From the NCBI RefSeq assembly GCF_035998675.1, contig NZ_DASYHI010000009.1, forward strand, positions 5,349 to 69,348: a stretch of DNA of 64,000 nucleotides. The letters are read 5' to 3'. Shown in pieces: positions 15,166-24,011 of this stretch. How positions within the stretch are numbered: the first letter of the stretch is position 1; every line of letters starts with the position of its first letter. A model generated the notes under the pieces. The model saw only the letters and a list, made by a program, of their open reading frames with translations, ran no database searches and had not been told where the DNA came from. This DNA is from Telluribacter sp035998675 (GTDB taxonomy: Bacteria; Bacteroidota; Bacteroidia; Cytophagales; Spirosomataceae). Position numbers and translations under genes: made by a program.

Positions 15166-16629
15166 TTGTATCTCAACGAACAGATCCTTCATATTCGTCA
15201 GAGTCTGGCCGGAATCGGTCCTGAACTCTTTCTGACCCTGCTTTTTCTATTTCTTCTTACGGCCGAACTACTACTTACCCCCCGGTTTGGCAAAGACAAG
15301 ACCGCCCGCTGGCTACAGCTGGCTACTATAGTCGGGGCTTTGCTGACTTTGGGGCTGGTACTTGCACAGTGGGAAAACGAACCGGCCTACCGGTTTGAGC
15401 CCCTGCTGTTTCTGGACGCCAAAGCGGTTTTCTTCAAAGGGCTGGTAGTAGTTGCCTGGCTGGGTACCTTGCTGCATATCCGGTACCTGCGCTATAACTT
15501 TCCTATCGAGTTGAACGCGATCATGGTGGTGGCGGTACTAGGTATGTGCCTGCTGTGTATGGCCACCCATCTGCTGACTATTTATCTTTCGCTGGAATTG
15601 CTGTCTCTGTGTTCGTACCTGCTGGTGGCTCTTTCGCCTTACCGCAAAGCCGCTGAGGGCGGGATCAAGTACTTGCTGTACGGTGCCATCAGTTCCGCCA
15701 TTATGCTCTATGGTATATCACTGCTGTATGGTCTTACGGGTACCCTCGATATTACAAACGAAGCCATGCGGGCCGGACTGGCTGCTAATCCACCCTTCGT
15801 TATGCAGGTAGCTCTGCTGCTCACGCTGGGCGGTCTGCTCTTTAAGCTATCGCTGGTACCTTTTCACGTCTGGACCCCCGATGTGTACGAGGCGGCTCCC
15901 ACTCCGCTGGTTTCGTTTGTGTCGGTCGCCCCCAAAGCCGCCGCGCTTCTGGTACTGATGCGGCTTTCGAACGCACTACCGCCCGACCTGCTCCCCACGC
16001 TGGGCGGCATTGCCCTGCTCAGCATAACAGCGGGTAACGTCGCGGCGCTCTGGCAGCAGAATGCCCGTCGTCTGCTGGCCTACTCGTCCATTGCCCAGGC
16101 CGGGTACCTGATTGTGGGCGTAGTAGCTTACACCGAACCGGGCTTTGAAGCGGCTACCTTTTATACCGCCGCCTACGTAGTACTTAACATGGCTGCTTTC
16201 TTTCTGATTGACCTGCTGCATCCCCGCTCCGATACCTCGCTGCCTGCCTTCGCGGGCCTGGGGCGACGGCAGGCGGGGGTAAGTGTGGCGCTTACGCTGG
16301 TAATGGTGGCGCTGGCGGGCCTGCCCCCTACGGTAGGCTTTACGGCCAAGTGGCTGGTGTTCTCGGCCCTTTGGGATAGTTACCAGCAAGCCAATGAGTC
16401 GTGGATGCTGTGGCTGCTCATCGGGGGTATTCTCAATGCCGCCATTTCTTTGGCCTACTACCTGCGTCTGCCGTTTTTGCTCTTTTTCCGGACCGAAACC
16501 GAAAGCCACACTGCCCTTTCCGCTACCGACCAGGCTGCCAACCGGGTACTGGCGGGACTCTTACTGGCGCTGGTGGTACTTTTATTCTTTAAGCCTGGCT
16601 GGCTCATGCACTGGATCGGGCAGCTATAA
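15166..16629 (+). CDS. nuoN: NADH-quinone oxidoreductase subunit N
   Basis: This 487-residue, very hydrophobic protein has about 14 membrane helices in the antiporter-like NuoN layout. Key residues are visible in LELLSLCSYLLVAL (the conserved Glu of TM5) and in LFKLSLVPFHVWTPDVYE (the broken helix with Lys), followed by VGFTAKW. It pumps protons in respiratory complex I. The only reasonable start is TTG at 15166 (a stop lies at 15145, and the next ATG is more than 300 bp inside). No other nuo gene is next to it; nuoI, nuoJ and nuoK are about 18 kb away, so the nuo operon is split in this genome. Confidence 0.93.
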   Translation: MYLNEQILHIRQSLAGIGPELFLTLLFLFLLTAELLLTPRFGKDKTARWLQLATIVGALLTLGLVLAQWENEPAYRFEPLLFLDAKAVFFKGLVVVAWLGTLLHIRYLRYNFPIELNAIMVVAVLGMCLLCMATHLLTIYLSLELLSLCSYLLVALSPYRKAAEGGIKYLLYGAISSAIMLYGISLLYGLTGTLDITNEAMRAGLAANPPFVMQVALLLTLGGLLFKLSLVPFHVWTPDVYEAAPTPLVSFVSVAPKAAALLVLMRLSNALPPDLLPTLGGIALLSITAGNVAALWQQNARRLLAYSSIAQAGYLIVGVVAYTEPGFEAATFYTAAYVVLNMAAFFLIDLLHPRSDTSLPAFAGLGRRQAGVSVALTLVMVALAGLPPTVGFTAKWLVFSALWDSYQQANESWMLWLLIGGILNAAISLAYYLRLPFLLFFRTETESHTALSATDQAANRVLAGLLLALVVLLFFKPGWLMHWIGQL

Positions 16630-16649
16630 ATGTAGGTAAAGTAGCATCA

Positions 16650-17522
16650 CTACTGCCGTACGGGCTTTACCGTGTAGCCCTGCTTTCTGAGTAAAGTTAT
16701 TACTCCTTCTTCACCGCCCAAATGTGCGGCACCAACAGCAAAAAAGGTAGGTTTCTGCGTCATCATAGTTGCCATGAGGGGTATCCACCGGCGGTTGCGC
16801 CCGTTGAGTAGTACTTCTTCCTGGCCCTGCATGTCAAAGTCGCTTTCGCGGGTCATGCGGTACAGCCCGGCTACATCCTGCTTCTTATACAGGTCCACCA
16901 TTTGTACAAATTCCGTACGGGCTTTGGGTAAATTATCAATCATCTGTACCAGCATCCGGGCCTGGTCCTGGTAAGGAATGCTATCAAAAACGGCCATTTG
17001 CTCCTTAACCGTTTCCAGCCCTACTACCTCCATTTGCTGTTTTTTAGCCAGTCCCATCAGCATCATTTCGTAAGACTGCGGCTGACAGTTCAGGACCCGG
17101 TTAAAGAGCAGACTCATCAGGACAAACGGCTTGGCCCGCTCAAACGGACCAATGTTCATGCCCACCGAATCCCGAAAAAACCGGTTCAGCCGGGTGTAGT
17201 CGGTTTGGTTCAGCAGGCCACTCAGCTGTTTATTCTCCTGCATCAGCATGAGCTGAGCCATAGACATCATCATACCGGGATCATCCATGTCCAGCTCCAG
17301 GGCCAGCTGTTCGGTGCGCTGGAGGCGTTGCTTTAACGTATCGCTTAGCACGAAGTCGCCAGGGCAGATCAGGTGTATGGTACCGTATAGGTACGAGGGC
17401 CTGGTTAGGCCCTTACCGGTGATCTCCCACAGCAGCGACGGTTCGGCCGGAGCCTGCGCCCGGACCGTAAATCCCGCTACGGTCAAAACCACAAGTAGCC
17501 AATGGTATCTTTTTTTTATCAT
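16650..17522 (-). CDS. TraB/GumN family protein
   Basis: This 290-residue protein with a signal peptide (residues 1-22, ending V-R-A-Q) belongs to the TraB/GumN (Tiki-like) family. The two signature elements are present: SYLYGTIHLICP near residues 43-54, with the conserved G-T-x-H, and the C-terminal FFAVGAAHLGGEEGVITLLR with G-x2-H-L and the Glu. The family is related to metalloprotease-like Tiki proteins; the bacterial role is unclear. It is convergent with nuoN (20-bp gap). Confidence 0.85.
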   Translation of the reverse strand: MIKKRYHWLLVVLTVAGFTVRAQAPAEPSLLWEITGKGLTRPSYLYGTIHLICPGDFVLSDTLKQRLQRTEQLALELDMDDPGMMMSMAQLMLMQENKQLSGLLNQTDYTRLNRFFRDSVGMNIGPFERAKPFVLMSLLFNRVLNCQPQSYEMMLMGLAKKQQMEVVGLETVKEQMAVFDSIPYQDQARMLVQMIDNLPKARTEFVQMVDLYKKQDVAGLYRMTRESDFDMQGQEEVLLNGRNRRWIPLMATMMTQKPTFFAVGAAHLGGEEGVITLLRKQGYTVKPVRQ

Positions 17523-17700
17523 ATCGGTAAATCTTTTTTTGTCTGTTTCTATTTAAAATTTACAATTATGTGCTCCTCAGGGGCGTCACTGGTAAAAAAC
17601 AAACTGGCCGGGTACTTCTCCAGACATAACGCCGACAAGTAACGGAAAATATATTGAATTTTTTCGGGTACCTGATCGTTCCAACACTGCAAGGAATTTG

Positions 17701-17753
17701 TACCTTTGTTTTATTCAATACTTACTAAACCAGCCCGCGGGAGTTTAGCAAGT
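17701..17753 (+). promoter_or_regulatory. -7 box and leader hairpin of the amidophosphoribosyltransferase gene
   Basis: A perfect TACCTTTG box lies at 17701-17708, but no good TTG lies at the right distance. The leader then forms an 11-bp stem with one mismatch: ACTTACTAAAC (17720-17730) against GTTTAGCAAGT (17743-17753), with a GC-rich loop. A 25-codon upstream ORF follows directly (17754-17831). Confidence 0.4.
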
Positions 17754-17823
17754 ATGACAAACAGAGAGGAAGTTTTGCAACGAATTGATTGCCAATTTCA
17801 TACTATAACACTCTCATCTTCTT

Positions 17824-19716
17824 ATGAGTGATGCCATTAAGCATGAGTGCGGAATCGCCCTCATCCGTCTGCGCAAACCTTATCAGTACTTCATTGATAA
17901 GTATCACACGCCCCTCTACGCCGTACACAAGCTTTCCGTGATGATGGAAAAGCAGGTGAACCGTGGACAAGACGGAGCCGGTGTAGCCAACATCAAAATA
18001 GAAGTACCTCCCGGTCGCCGGTACATCAGCCGGTACCGCTCCGTAGAACCTCAGCCCGTCGCAGATATCTTCGCGAAAGTTCACAAAAAATTTCGCAAAG
18101 CTTTAAAAGATAATAAGGACCGCGCCACTGACGCCAAATGGCTGCAGGAAAACGTGGCCTTTACGGGCGAGCTTTGGCTGGGACACCTTCGCTACGGTAC
18201 GCACGGTGCCAACGAGGTAGAAAACTGTCACCCCATGCTACGCCAGAGCAACTGGCGGAGCCGGAACCTGGTAATGGCGGGTAACTTCAACATGACCAAC
18301 GTGGACGAACTGTTCGGTAAGCTGGTTTCGCTGGGGCAGCACCCCAAGGAAAAGGTGGATACCGTTACGGTAATGGAAAAAATAGGCCACTTCCTGGACG
18401 AGGAAAACCAACGGGTATTTGACCGCTTCAAGGGTATTTTCGAAAACCCTACGCTGTCGGATGTCATAGAAGATAACATTGATCTCCAGCGCGTGCTACA
18501 CCGCTCGTGCCGTGACTTTGACGGAGGCTACGCCATGTGCGGACTTACCGGCCACGGCTCTGCCTTTATCATGCGTGACCCGGCCGGTATCCGGCCTGCT
18601 TACTACTACGCTGATGACGAAGTAGTAGTGGTAGCTTCGGAGAAGCAGGCTATTAAGGCGGCTTTCAACGTAGAATACAGCCAGATTCAGGAAATTACGC
18701 CCGGTGCCGCCCTTATCATTAACAAGGAAGGTGAATTTAACGAGCTTACGATTTTGCCTCAGGCCGAGAAACGTTCGTGCAGCTTTGAACGGATTTATTT
18801 TTCCCGCGGTACCGATCCGGATATTTATAACGAACGGAAAAAGCTGGGGAAATTGCTGATCCCGCAGATCCTGGAAGAAATTGATTACGACCTCGAAAAC
18901 ACGGTTTTTTCCTATATCCCCAATACGGCCGAGACTTCATTTTTCGGAATGATAGAAGGGCTGGAAGAGTACCTGGCCAAAAAGCGTAAGCACGCTATTA
19001 TGGAAGGTATACTGTTCGAAGAAGAACTGGACAAGCTGCTCTCCTTCCGCCCGCGTATTGAGAAACTGGTCACCAAGGATGTAAAGTCCCGTACCTTTAT
19101 TACGGCCGATGAGCTTCGCGACGATATGGTTTCCAGCGTGTACGATACTACCTTTGAAGTAGTTCGTAAAGGAATTGATACAGTAGTGGTTATTGATGAC
19201 TCTATTGTAAGGGGTACTACCCTGGAAAAGAGTATCCTGAAAATGCTGGACCGCCTTGGTCCGAAGAAGATTGTAATTGTGTCGTCGGCGCCCCAAATCC
19301 GCTTTCCGGATTGCTACGGTATAGACATGTCTAAGTTGAAGGATTTTGTAGCTTTCAGGGCCACGCTCAAATTGCTGGAAGAACGGGGACTGGATTATCT
19401 GCGGGAAGAGGTATATACCCAATGTGCTGGTACGCTGGCTTCCAAGAATGCCTACTCCACAAACTTTGTAAAGGCCTTATACGAGCCGTTTACTGACGAG
19501 GAAGTTTCTAAAAAGGTAGCTGAAATTATTCGTCCTGCTGGTTTGAAAGCGGAGTTATCGGTTATTTTCCAGAACGTTGACAACCTGCATAAAGCCTGTC
19601 CTGACCATTTGGGCGACTGGTACTTTACCGGGAACTACCCCACCCAGGGCGGAAACAAAGTAGTAAATAAAGCGTACGTCAATTTCCACGAAGGCAAACT
19701 GGTGCGCGCTTACTGA
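17824..19716 (+). CDS. Amidophosphoribosyltransferase-like class II glutamine amidotransferase (long Bacteroidota form)
   Basis: This 630-residue protein has an N-terminal Ntn glutaminase domain with the nucleophile Cys9 in HECGIAL, and GHLRYGTHG and NGNF-type elements (MAGNFNMTN) further on. A phosphoribosyltransferase domain carries the PRPP loop VVVIDDSIVRGTT at about 453-465. These catalyse the first step of purine synthesis (PRPP plus glutamine to phosphoribosylamine). It is longer than the usual roughly 500-residue PurF, and Bacteroidota often carry this 630-residue form as well as a standard one, so I leave the symbol blank. Cys9 is not at position 2, so either a short propeptide is removed or the reaction does not need it. 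Confidence 0.85.
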   Translation: MSDAIKHECGIALIRLRKPYQYFIDKYHTPLYAVHKLSVMMEKQVNRGQDGAGVANIKIEVPPGRRYISRYRSVEPQPVADIFAKVHKKFRKALKDNKDRATDAKWLQENVAFTGELWLGHLRYGTHGANEVENCHPMLRQSNWRSRNLVMAGNFNMTNVDELFGKLVSLGQHPKEKVDTVTVMEKIGHFLDEENQRVFDRFKGIFENPTLSDVIEDNIDLQRVLHRSCRDFDGGYAMCGLTGHGSAFIMRDPAGIRPAYYYADDEVVVVASEKQAIKAAFNVEYSQIQEITPGAALIINKEGEFNELTILPQAEKRSCSFERIYFSRGTDPDIYNERKKLGKLLIPQILEEIDYDLENTVFSYIPNTAETSFFGMIEGLEEYLAKKRKHAIMEGILFEEELDKLLSFRPRIEKLVTKDVKSRTFITADELRDDMVSSVYDTTFEVVRKGIDTVVVIDDSIVRGTTLEKSILKMLDRLGPKKIVIVSSAPQIRFPDCYGIDMSKLKDFVAFRATLKLLEERGLDYLREEVYTQCAGTLASKNAYSTNFVKALYEPFTDEEVSKKVAEIIRPAGLKAELSVIFQNVDNLHKACPDHLGDWYFTGNYPTQGGNKVVNKAYVNFHEGKLVRAY

Positions 19717-19740
19717 TACGCTGTTTTTTTCTTATTGTAG

Positions 19741-19776
19741 CGGTGGCACGGTTTTGAACCGTGCCACCGTTTTTTA
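19741..19776 (+). terminator. Intrinsic terminator
   Basis: The 13-bp arms at 19741-19753 and 19757-19769 pair perfectly around a TTG loop, followed by TTTTTT. It terminates the amidophosphoribosyltransferase transcript. Confidence 0.9.
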
Positions 19777-19780
19777 TGGT

Positions 19781-21175
19781 CTATTTCGTCCAGGCCAGGT
19801 CATTGATATTCTGTCCGATTTTACGGCCTTCTTTTAGCCCCGTATCATTGTCCTGACGGGTATGAATCCCGCCCAGAAAGCGTGAATAGGCCGACTCTTC
19901 GGCGGTTTCCCAGAAAGAACTAAAGCTTCGGGCTTTGAAGTCAGTATTCCTTGCGGTATCCCGGATACGACTCACGTGGGTATCGTCGGTAAATTTGAAA
20001 TTATTACCAAACACGGCAGCCAGTACTGTAGCCGCCGCCCCCGACTGGGAAGCGTGCCCGGAAGTATAGGCGGGAAAAGGAGGGGCGGGCCAGAAGGGAA
20101 TCCAGTTGGGGTCAATGGCCCGACGAACAAACGTATAGGGGCGCTCCACACTGAAAGCATATTTACACTTCCAGCACAGTATAAAGGCATCGGCCACCGC
20201 TATGCCCGTACGGGCCAGGGCTTCGGCCGCTTTTCCCAAATCAACTTTAGCCGTTTTAATAGCTATGCGGGCCAGGTTATAGGAGTGTCCGGGCGGGGTG
20301 AAGGTTTCACTGGGGTCATCGGCCCACCAGATGGATATCTCCTTCTCTTCCTGGGTTAGGGCTTTATTTTTGGAATATAATTCCAGATGCTGCGCATAGT
20401 ACTGCGAGGTAGGCGAGGTAGAAACCGCCAAGGGCTGCGGTAGCGGCATCACCGAGTTCCGTATCACAAAGGTGCGGTTCTTGCCCCAGTAAGGCTGCAT
20501 GGGATTAACCCGTCCGTTTTCGGTTGGTTTCCAGGAGCCGTTAAAAACCGGCACTACGTAGTCGGTAGGAAAATTCCGGTTGTAGCCCTCGTGTCCGCCA
20601 TCTCTCTTCGACCACTCAAATATAGCCGCCGCAATAGCTTTACCAAACGCTTCGGACCGTTCCACCACTTCAGCCGCCTCTTCCACGGCATAATCGGTAC
20701 GCAAAGCTGCTTTGAGCGAATCAAGGGTCACTTTGTTGGCAGCCGAGGTAGTAGGATAGAGGTTCTTGAGAATCTCAGCCTGAGCAGCATTAGCGCTCAA
20801 CGCCCAGTTGTACGTTTGTCCCGCCTCAATGGCTGGCAACGCCTGGAGTCCGTTGAGCTGTCCGGCCAGGGACTTGTAGTCGGGCAGGCCAGGTACTACT
20901 GCTTCGTAAAGGGTGAGGCCGGCGTAACCCAGGGCGCGGGAGGCCACGGGCGGCGAAAAACCGGGGGTGGTACGGGTGAGCTTCAGCGTAAGCGCCGCCC
21001 ATTTTTCAGCTACTTCTGAGCTGTACTTATCAGCCGTTTTGACCTCTGGCTCTACCTCGGTAGTATCAGGCGAACAACCGTTTATTGCAACCAGCAAGAA
21101 ACCAGCTACCGCTATGGGGATATACTTTTTCAAAAAGTCTGCCGAGGGCAGGCGTGGAAGTAGTGTGTTTTGCAT
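19781..21175 (-). CDS. Vanadium-dependent haloperoxidase/PAP2-type phosphatase lipoprotein
   Basis: This 464-residue protein has a membrane-targeting N-terminus and a lipobox-like INGC at Cys34. The three PAP2 signature motifs are present in the C-terminal half: K-x6-RP-type (KYAFSVERPYTFVRR), the central SGH in YTSGHASQSG, and SRFLGGIHTRQD, which supplies the Arg and His that hold vanadate or phosphate. The conserved Pro of PSGH is Thr here, as in many Bacteroidota members. Such proteins are annotated as vanadium haloperoxidases, but a phosphatase activity is equally possible. It is convergent with the amidotransferase gene. Confidence 0.82.
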   Translation of the reverse strand: MQNTLLPRLPSADFLKKYIPIAVAGFLLVAINGCSPDTTEVEPEVKTADKYSSEVAEKWAALTLKLTRTTPGFSPPVASRALGYAGLTLYEAVVPGLPDYKSLAGQLNGLQALPAIEAGQTYNWALSANAAQAEILKNLYPTTSAANKVTLDSLKAALRTDYAVEEAAEVVERSEAFGKAIAAAIFEWSKRDGGHEGYNRNFPTDYVVPVFNGSWKPTENGRVNPMQPYWGKNRTFVIRNSVMPLPQPLAVSTSPTSQYYAQHLELYSKNKALTQEEKEISIWWADDPSETFTPPGHSYNLARIAIKTAKVDLGKAAEALARTGIAVADAFILCWKCKYAFSVERPYTFVRRAIDPNWIPFWPAPPFPAYTSGHASQSGAAATVLAAVFGNNFKFTDDTHVSRIRDTARNTDFKARSFSSFWETAEESAYSRFLGGIHTRQDNDTGLKEGRKIGQNINDLAWTK

Positions 21176-21340
21176 AGTATATTATAAAGAGGAAAGAGCT
21201 TAACTACTGAATTATATGGTCTAAAATCCTGACTCCCTACCCGCTTCTCCTACTGCTTGTTAGTCAATAATTATGCCAAGTAAAACTATATACGTTTGAG
21301 GTATTTACCAACTTTCTGCCTCTGTTACCAACCATTGTTT

Positions 21341-21387
21341 TACCCTATAACCGCATACGCTCCGGTGGGGCATGCGGTTATAGGGTA
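21341..21387. terminator. Perfect 16-bp inverted repeat (probable terminator)
   Basis: The arms at 21341-21356 and 21372-21387 (TACCCTATAACCGCAT and its exact complement) enclose a 15-nt loop. It lies about 70 bp past the stop of the OmpA-family gene, as expected for a terminator, but no T run follows on either strand. Confidence 0.5.
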
Positions 21388-21455
21388 AGCTGTTCTGGCA
21401 GGCTTCGGGGTAGTTATAAAAGGCCGGGTAGTCTCAGCGGCTACTGCTTTGCCAC

Positions 21456-23111
21456 CTAATCTCTCAGACGTATTACCACACGGCGGTTGCGGATCCGGCC
21501 TTCGGGAGTACTGTTGTCAGCAATCGGGCGGGTATCACCCAAGCCCTGGGCGTTCAACAGAAAACCACTCACTCCCTGATAAATCAGGTACTGCTCCACC
21601 GCCGAGGCCCGCCTTTCCGATAGTTTCTGATTCGCTTCCGGATTTCCCAGGTTATCCGTATGCCCCTCCACCACAAACCGAACTGTTGGGTACCTCCTCA
21701 GCCTTTCCGCAACGGTATTCAGTACCGTGTAGGACGACCGGTCAATCTCATCCGTATTGGTAGCAAAACGAATAGGTAACGTCAGGAGCGAATCCAGCTG
21801 GCTTTGCAGCGTTCGTCTTTCGGTAGAGCTTACCAGAGGGCATCCATCCCGATTACGCGGTCCGGCCTCAGCAGGACATTTATCAATGCCGTCGTGTACA
21901 CCGTCACCGTCCGTGTCGGGGCAGCCACCATTGGCGTAGGTACCTGGCCGGTCAGGGCACAGGTCAACGTGGTCGCCGATACCGTCACCGTCTGTATCAG
22001 GACAGCCACCAAAGCGGGGGTCACCAGCTACATCAGGACAGCCATCCCGGCTGTCTATTACCCCGTCGCCATCGCGGTCGGGGCAGCCATTGACGGTTCC
22101 GGCCTCGTTGGGGCAGGGATCGTTCTGGTCTACTACGCCGTCGCCGTCGCTATCGGGGCAGCCACGGGCAGCCGCGGAGCCCGCCACCGTTGGGCAGCGG
22201 TCAACGTAGTCGGGTATATCGTCTCCGTCCGTATCAGGACAACCAAAAAACCGGGCCGTTCCGGCAACTTCCGGGCAACGGTCACGGTCGTCAGGTATGC
22301 CATCTTTATCGGTGTCGCGGATATTATGGCTGAAGCGGTAGGTAATCGTCGCTGATAAAAAACTAAACTTATCGTTGGGGGTGTCGCTGTAAGAGTCAGA
22401 CTCTTCGGGATTAATAAGTCTGCGTCCGGAGGTAGCATCTACTTTATCGGACCGGACCAGGTAAAACCGGTAGTCAAGTCCCAGGTTCCAGGCCCGTGCC
22501 AGCCGGTAGTCAATATTAAAACCAAGAGGTACAGTCCGTTCGTGGGTTTTCTTGATACCCGACCGGCCCCTGGGATTGCCCCAGCGCAGGAAAAGCGGAT
22601 TCCGGCCGCTGAGTTCACTATTTGTAAACCTCACCAGCTCGTTACTGGTCAGGTCATAGGCCTCAGCGCTGAACATCATTAACCCAATGCCACCGTATAT
22701 ACTGTAATGTACCCGTTGGTCGTCGTAGCGGCCAAACTGCTCCGTCAGGTCCCACTTGGTCAGCAGGTTTATGGTATTGTATTCGTTGATAAAGTAGGAG
22801 TTAAAGAAATCGACCTTCTGCCCTCCTACCTTACCGGCAGTAAAATCAAGGCTCATGGTAAACGCCCGCTGCACCTTCCGGCTCAGGCTAATGCCTACCA
22901 TCGACTGCATATCCTGCTCATTGAGTTCACCAAAAAACTGCGTCAGTCCGCCCCGCACCGTTACTGAGTAAGGCGACAACTGCCGGGCGGTAAGGTTTCC
23001 TACCGTAGCGTCGGAAGCGGGCGTTTGCGTACTAATACGGCTTTGCCCCATAGTCAGGAGTGACAGCAATAAAAGACAACAGGCGAGTGTAGATATACGA
23101 AGCATAGACAT
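21456..23111 (-). CDS. OmpA-family outer membrane protein with thrombospondin type 3 repeats
   Basis: This 551-residue protein has a signal peptide (1-23), an N-terminal beta-barrel or sandwich region (about 45-255), six calcium-binding TSP3 repeats (about 265-420; e.g. DTDGDGIGDHVDLCP) and a C-terminal OmpA peptidoglycan-binding domain (about 435-551) with VVEGHTDNLG and NQKLSERRASAVEQYL. It anchors the outer membrane to the cell wall; the barrel may also serve as a porin. The final R-N-R-R-V-V-I motif is complete. It is transcribed alone, with a candidate -7 box (TATCTTTG, minus strand) at 23134-23141. Confidence 0.9.
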   Translation of the reverse strand: MSMLRISTLACCLLLLSLLTMGQSRISTQTPASDATVGNLTARQLSPYSVTVRGGLTQFFGELNEQDMQSMVGISLSRKVQRAFTMSLDFTAGKVGGQKVDFFNSYFINEYNTINLLTKWDLTEQFGRYDDQRVHYSIYGGIGLMMFSAEAYDLTSNELVRFTNSELSGRNPLFLRWGNPRGRSGIKKTHERTVPLGFNIDYRLARAWNLGLDYRFYLVRSDKVDATSGRRLINPEESDSYSDTPNDKFSFLSATITYRFSHNIRDTDKDGIPDDRDRCPEVAGTARFFGCPDTDGDDIPDYVDRCPTVAGSAAARGCPDSDGDGVVDQNDPCPNEAGTVNGCPDRDGDGVIDSRDGCPDVAGDPRFGGCPDTDGDGIGDHVDLCPDRPGTYANGGCPDTDGDGVHDGIDKCPAEAGPRNRDGCPLVSSTERRTLQSQLDSLLTLPIRFATNTDEIDRSSYTVLNTVAERLRRYPTVRFVVEGHTDNLGNPEANQKLSERRASAVEQYLIYQGVSGFLLNAQGLGDTRPIADNSTPEGRIRNRRVVIRLRD

Positions 23112-23133
23112 AGAAGCTTAGTGGTAGAGTTAG

Positions 23134-23141
23134 CAAAGATA
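23134..23141 (-). promoter_or_regulatory. -7 promoter box of the OmpA-family gene
   Basis: The minus strand reads TATCTTTG, a match to TAnnTTTG, 23 bp upstream of the ATG at 23111. A -33 TTG is not clear. Confidence 0.4.
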
Positions 23142-23146
23142 AAAAT

Positions 23147-23186
23147 CCGGGCCTGAGCCTTAAACACCGGGCCTGAACCTTAAACA
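23147..23186. repeat. Tandem 20-bp direct repeat (two copies)
   Basis: The unit CCGGGCCTGAGCCTTAAACA at 23147-23166 is repeated at 23167-23186 with one change (G to A). It sits just upstream of the OmpA-family promoter box. Confidence 0.8.
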
Positions 23187-23288
23187 TTTGTATACTAAAA
23201 TCACTATCCTACAATAACTTTCCTCAGGACGAATAGTTTACAGACATAAATACCTGTTAGTTTTGCTCCTGAAAAAAATACAATACGA

Positions 23289-24011
23289 ATGGCGGTAGTA
23301 CCCTATAAGGATAAGGACAATAGTAAAAGAGAGCAAGTGGCCGAAATGTTTGACAATATTTCGCCTAAGTACGACTTTCTGAACCACTTACTGAGCGGTG
23401 GCATTGATATTTACTGGCGCAAACGGGCCATAAAATTACTTCGCCAGGCCCAGCCCCGTACCATACTGGACATTGCTACCGGCACGGGCGACTTCGCCAT
23501 TGAAGCCCTGGCCCTGAAGCCCGAAAAAATTATTGGCGTTGATATTTCGGAAGGGATGCTGGCCGTAGGCCGGGAGAAAATAAAAAAGCTGGGCAAGCAG
23601 CATATTATCGAACTGCGTACCGGCGACTCCGAAAGTTTGCCTTTTGCAGACAATTATTTCGACGCCGTTATCGTTTCGTTTGGAGTACGTAATTTTGAAA
23701 ATCTGTTGGCGGGTCTGAGTGACATGAATCGTGTGATGCGTCCGGGGGGTACTTGCGTTGTCGTTGAATTTTCAAAACCCCGCAGCTTTCTGTTTAGGCA
23801 CCTGTACAACTTCTATTTCAGGTACATCCTTCCCACCATTGGTAAGATTGTTTCAAAGGATAGTTCGGCCTATACGTACCTGCCCGAATCGGTACAGGCG
23901 TTTCCCGATGGCCGTGACTTCCTGACTATTTTCGAACAAGCTGGTTTTAAAAATACTAAATGCATATTACTTACTTTCGGAATTTGCTCCATTTACACCG
24001 GTCAAAAATAG
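23289..24011 (+). CDS. ubiE: Demethylmenaquinone methyltransferase
   Basis: This 240-residue class I SAM-dependent methyltransferase has the SAM loop LDIATGTGDFAIEAL near residues 60-74 and the UbiE signatures YDFLNHLLSGGIDIYWR near 28-45 and RVMRPGGTCVVVEFSKP near 145-162. It performs the last step of menaquinone synthesis (methylation of demethylmenaquinone). It directly precedes and overlaps porT by 52 bp, the conserved Bacteroidota arrangement. The length is typical for the family. Confidence 0.93.
   Translation: MAVVPYKDKDNSKREQVAEMFDNISPKYDFLNHLLSGGIDIYWRKRAIKLLRQAQPRTILDIATGTGDFAIEALALKPEKIIGVDISEGMLAVGREKIKKLGKQHIIELRTGDSESLPFADNYFDAVIVSFGVRNFENLLAGLSDMNRVMRPGGTCVVVEFSKPRSFLFRHLYNFYFRYILPTIGKIVSKDSSAYTYLPESVQAFPDGRDFLTIFEQAGFKNTKCILLTFGICSIYTGQK

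Noticed and set aside
19781..21175. Possibility of a secondary-metabolite cluster around the haloperoxidase-like gene
   Set aside because: Neighbours are housekeeping or envelope genes; the family is widespread in Bacteroidota without such clusters.
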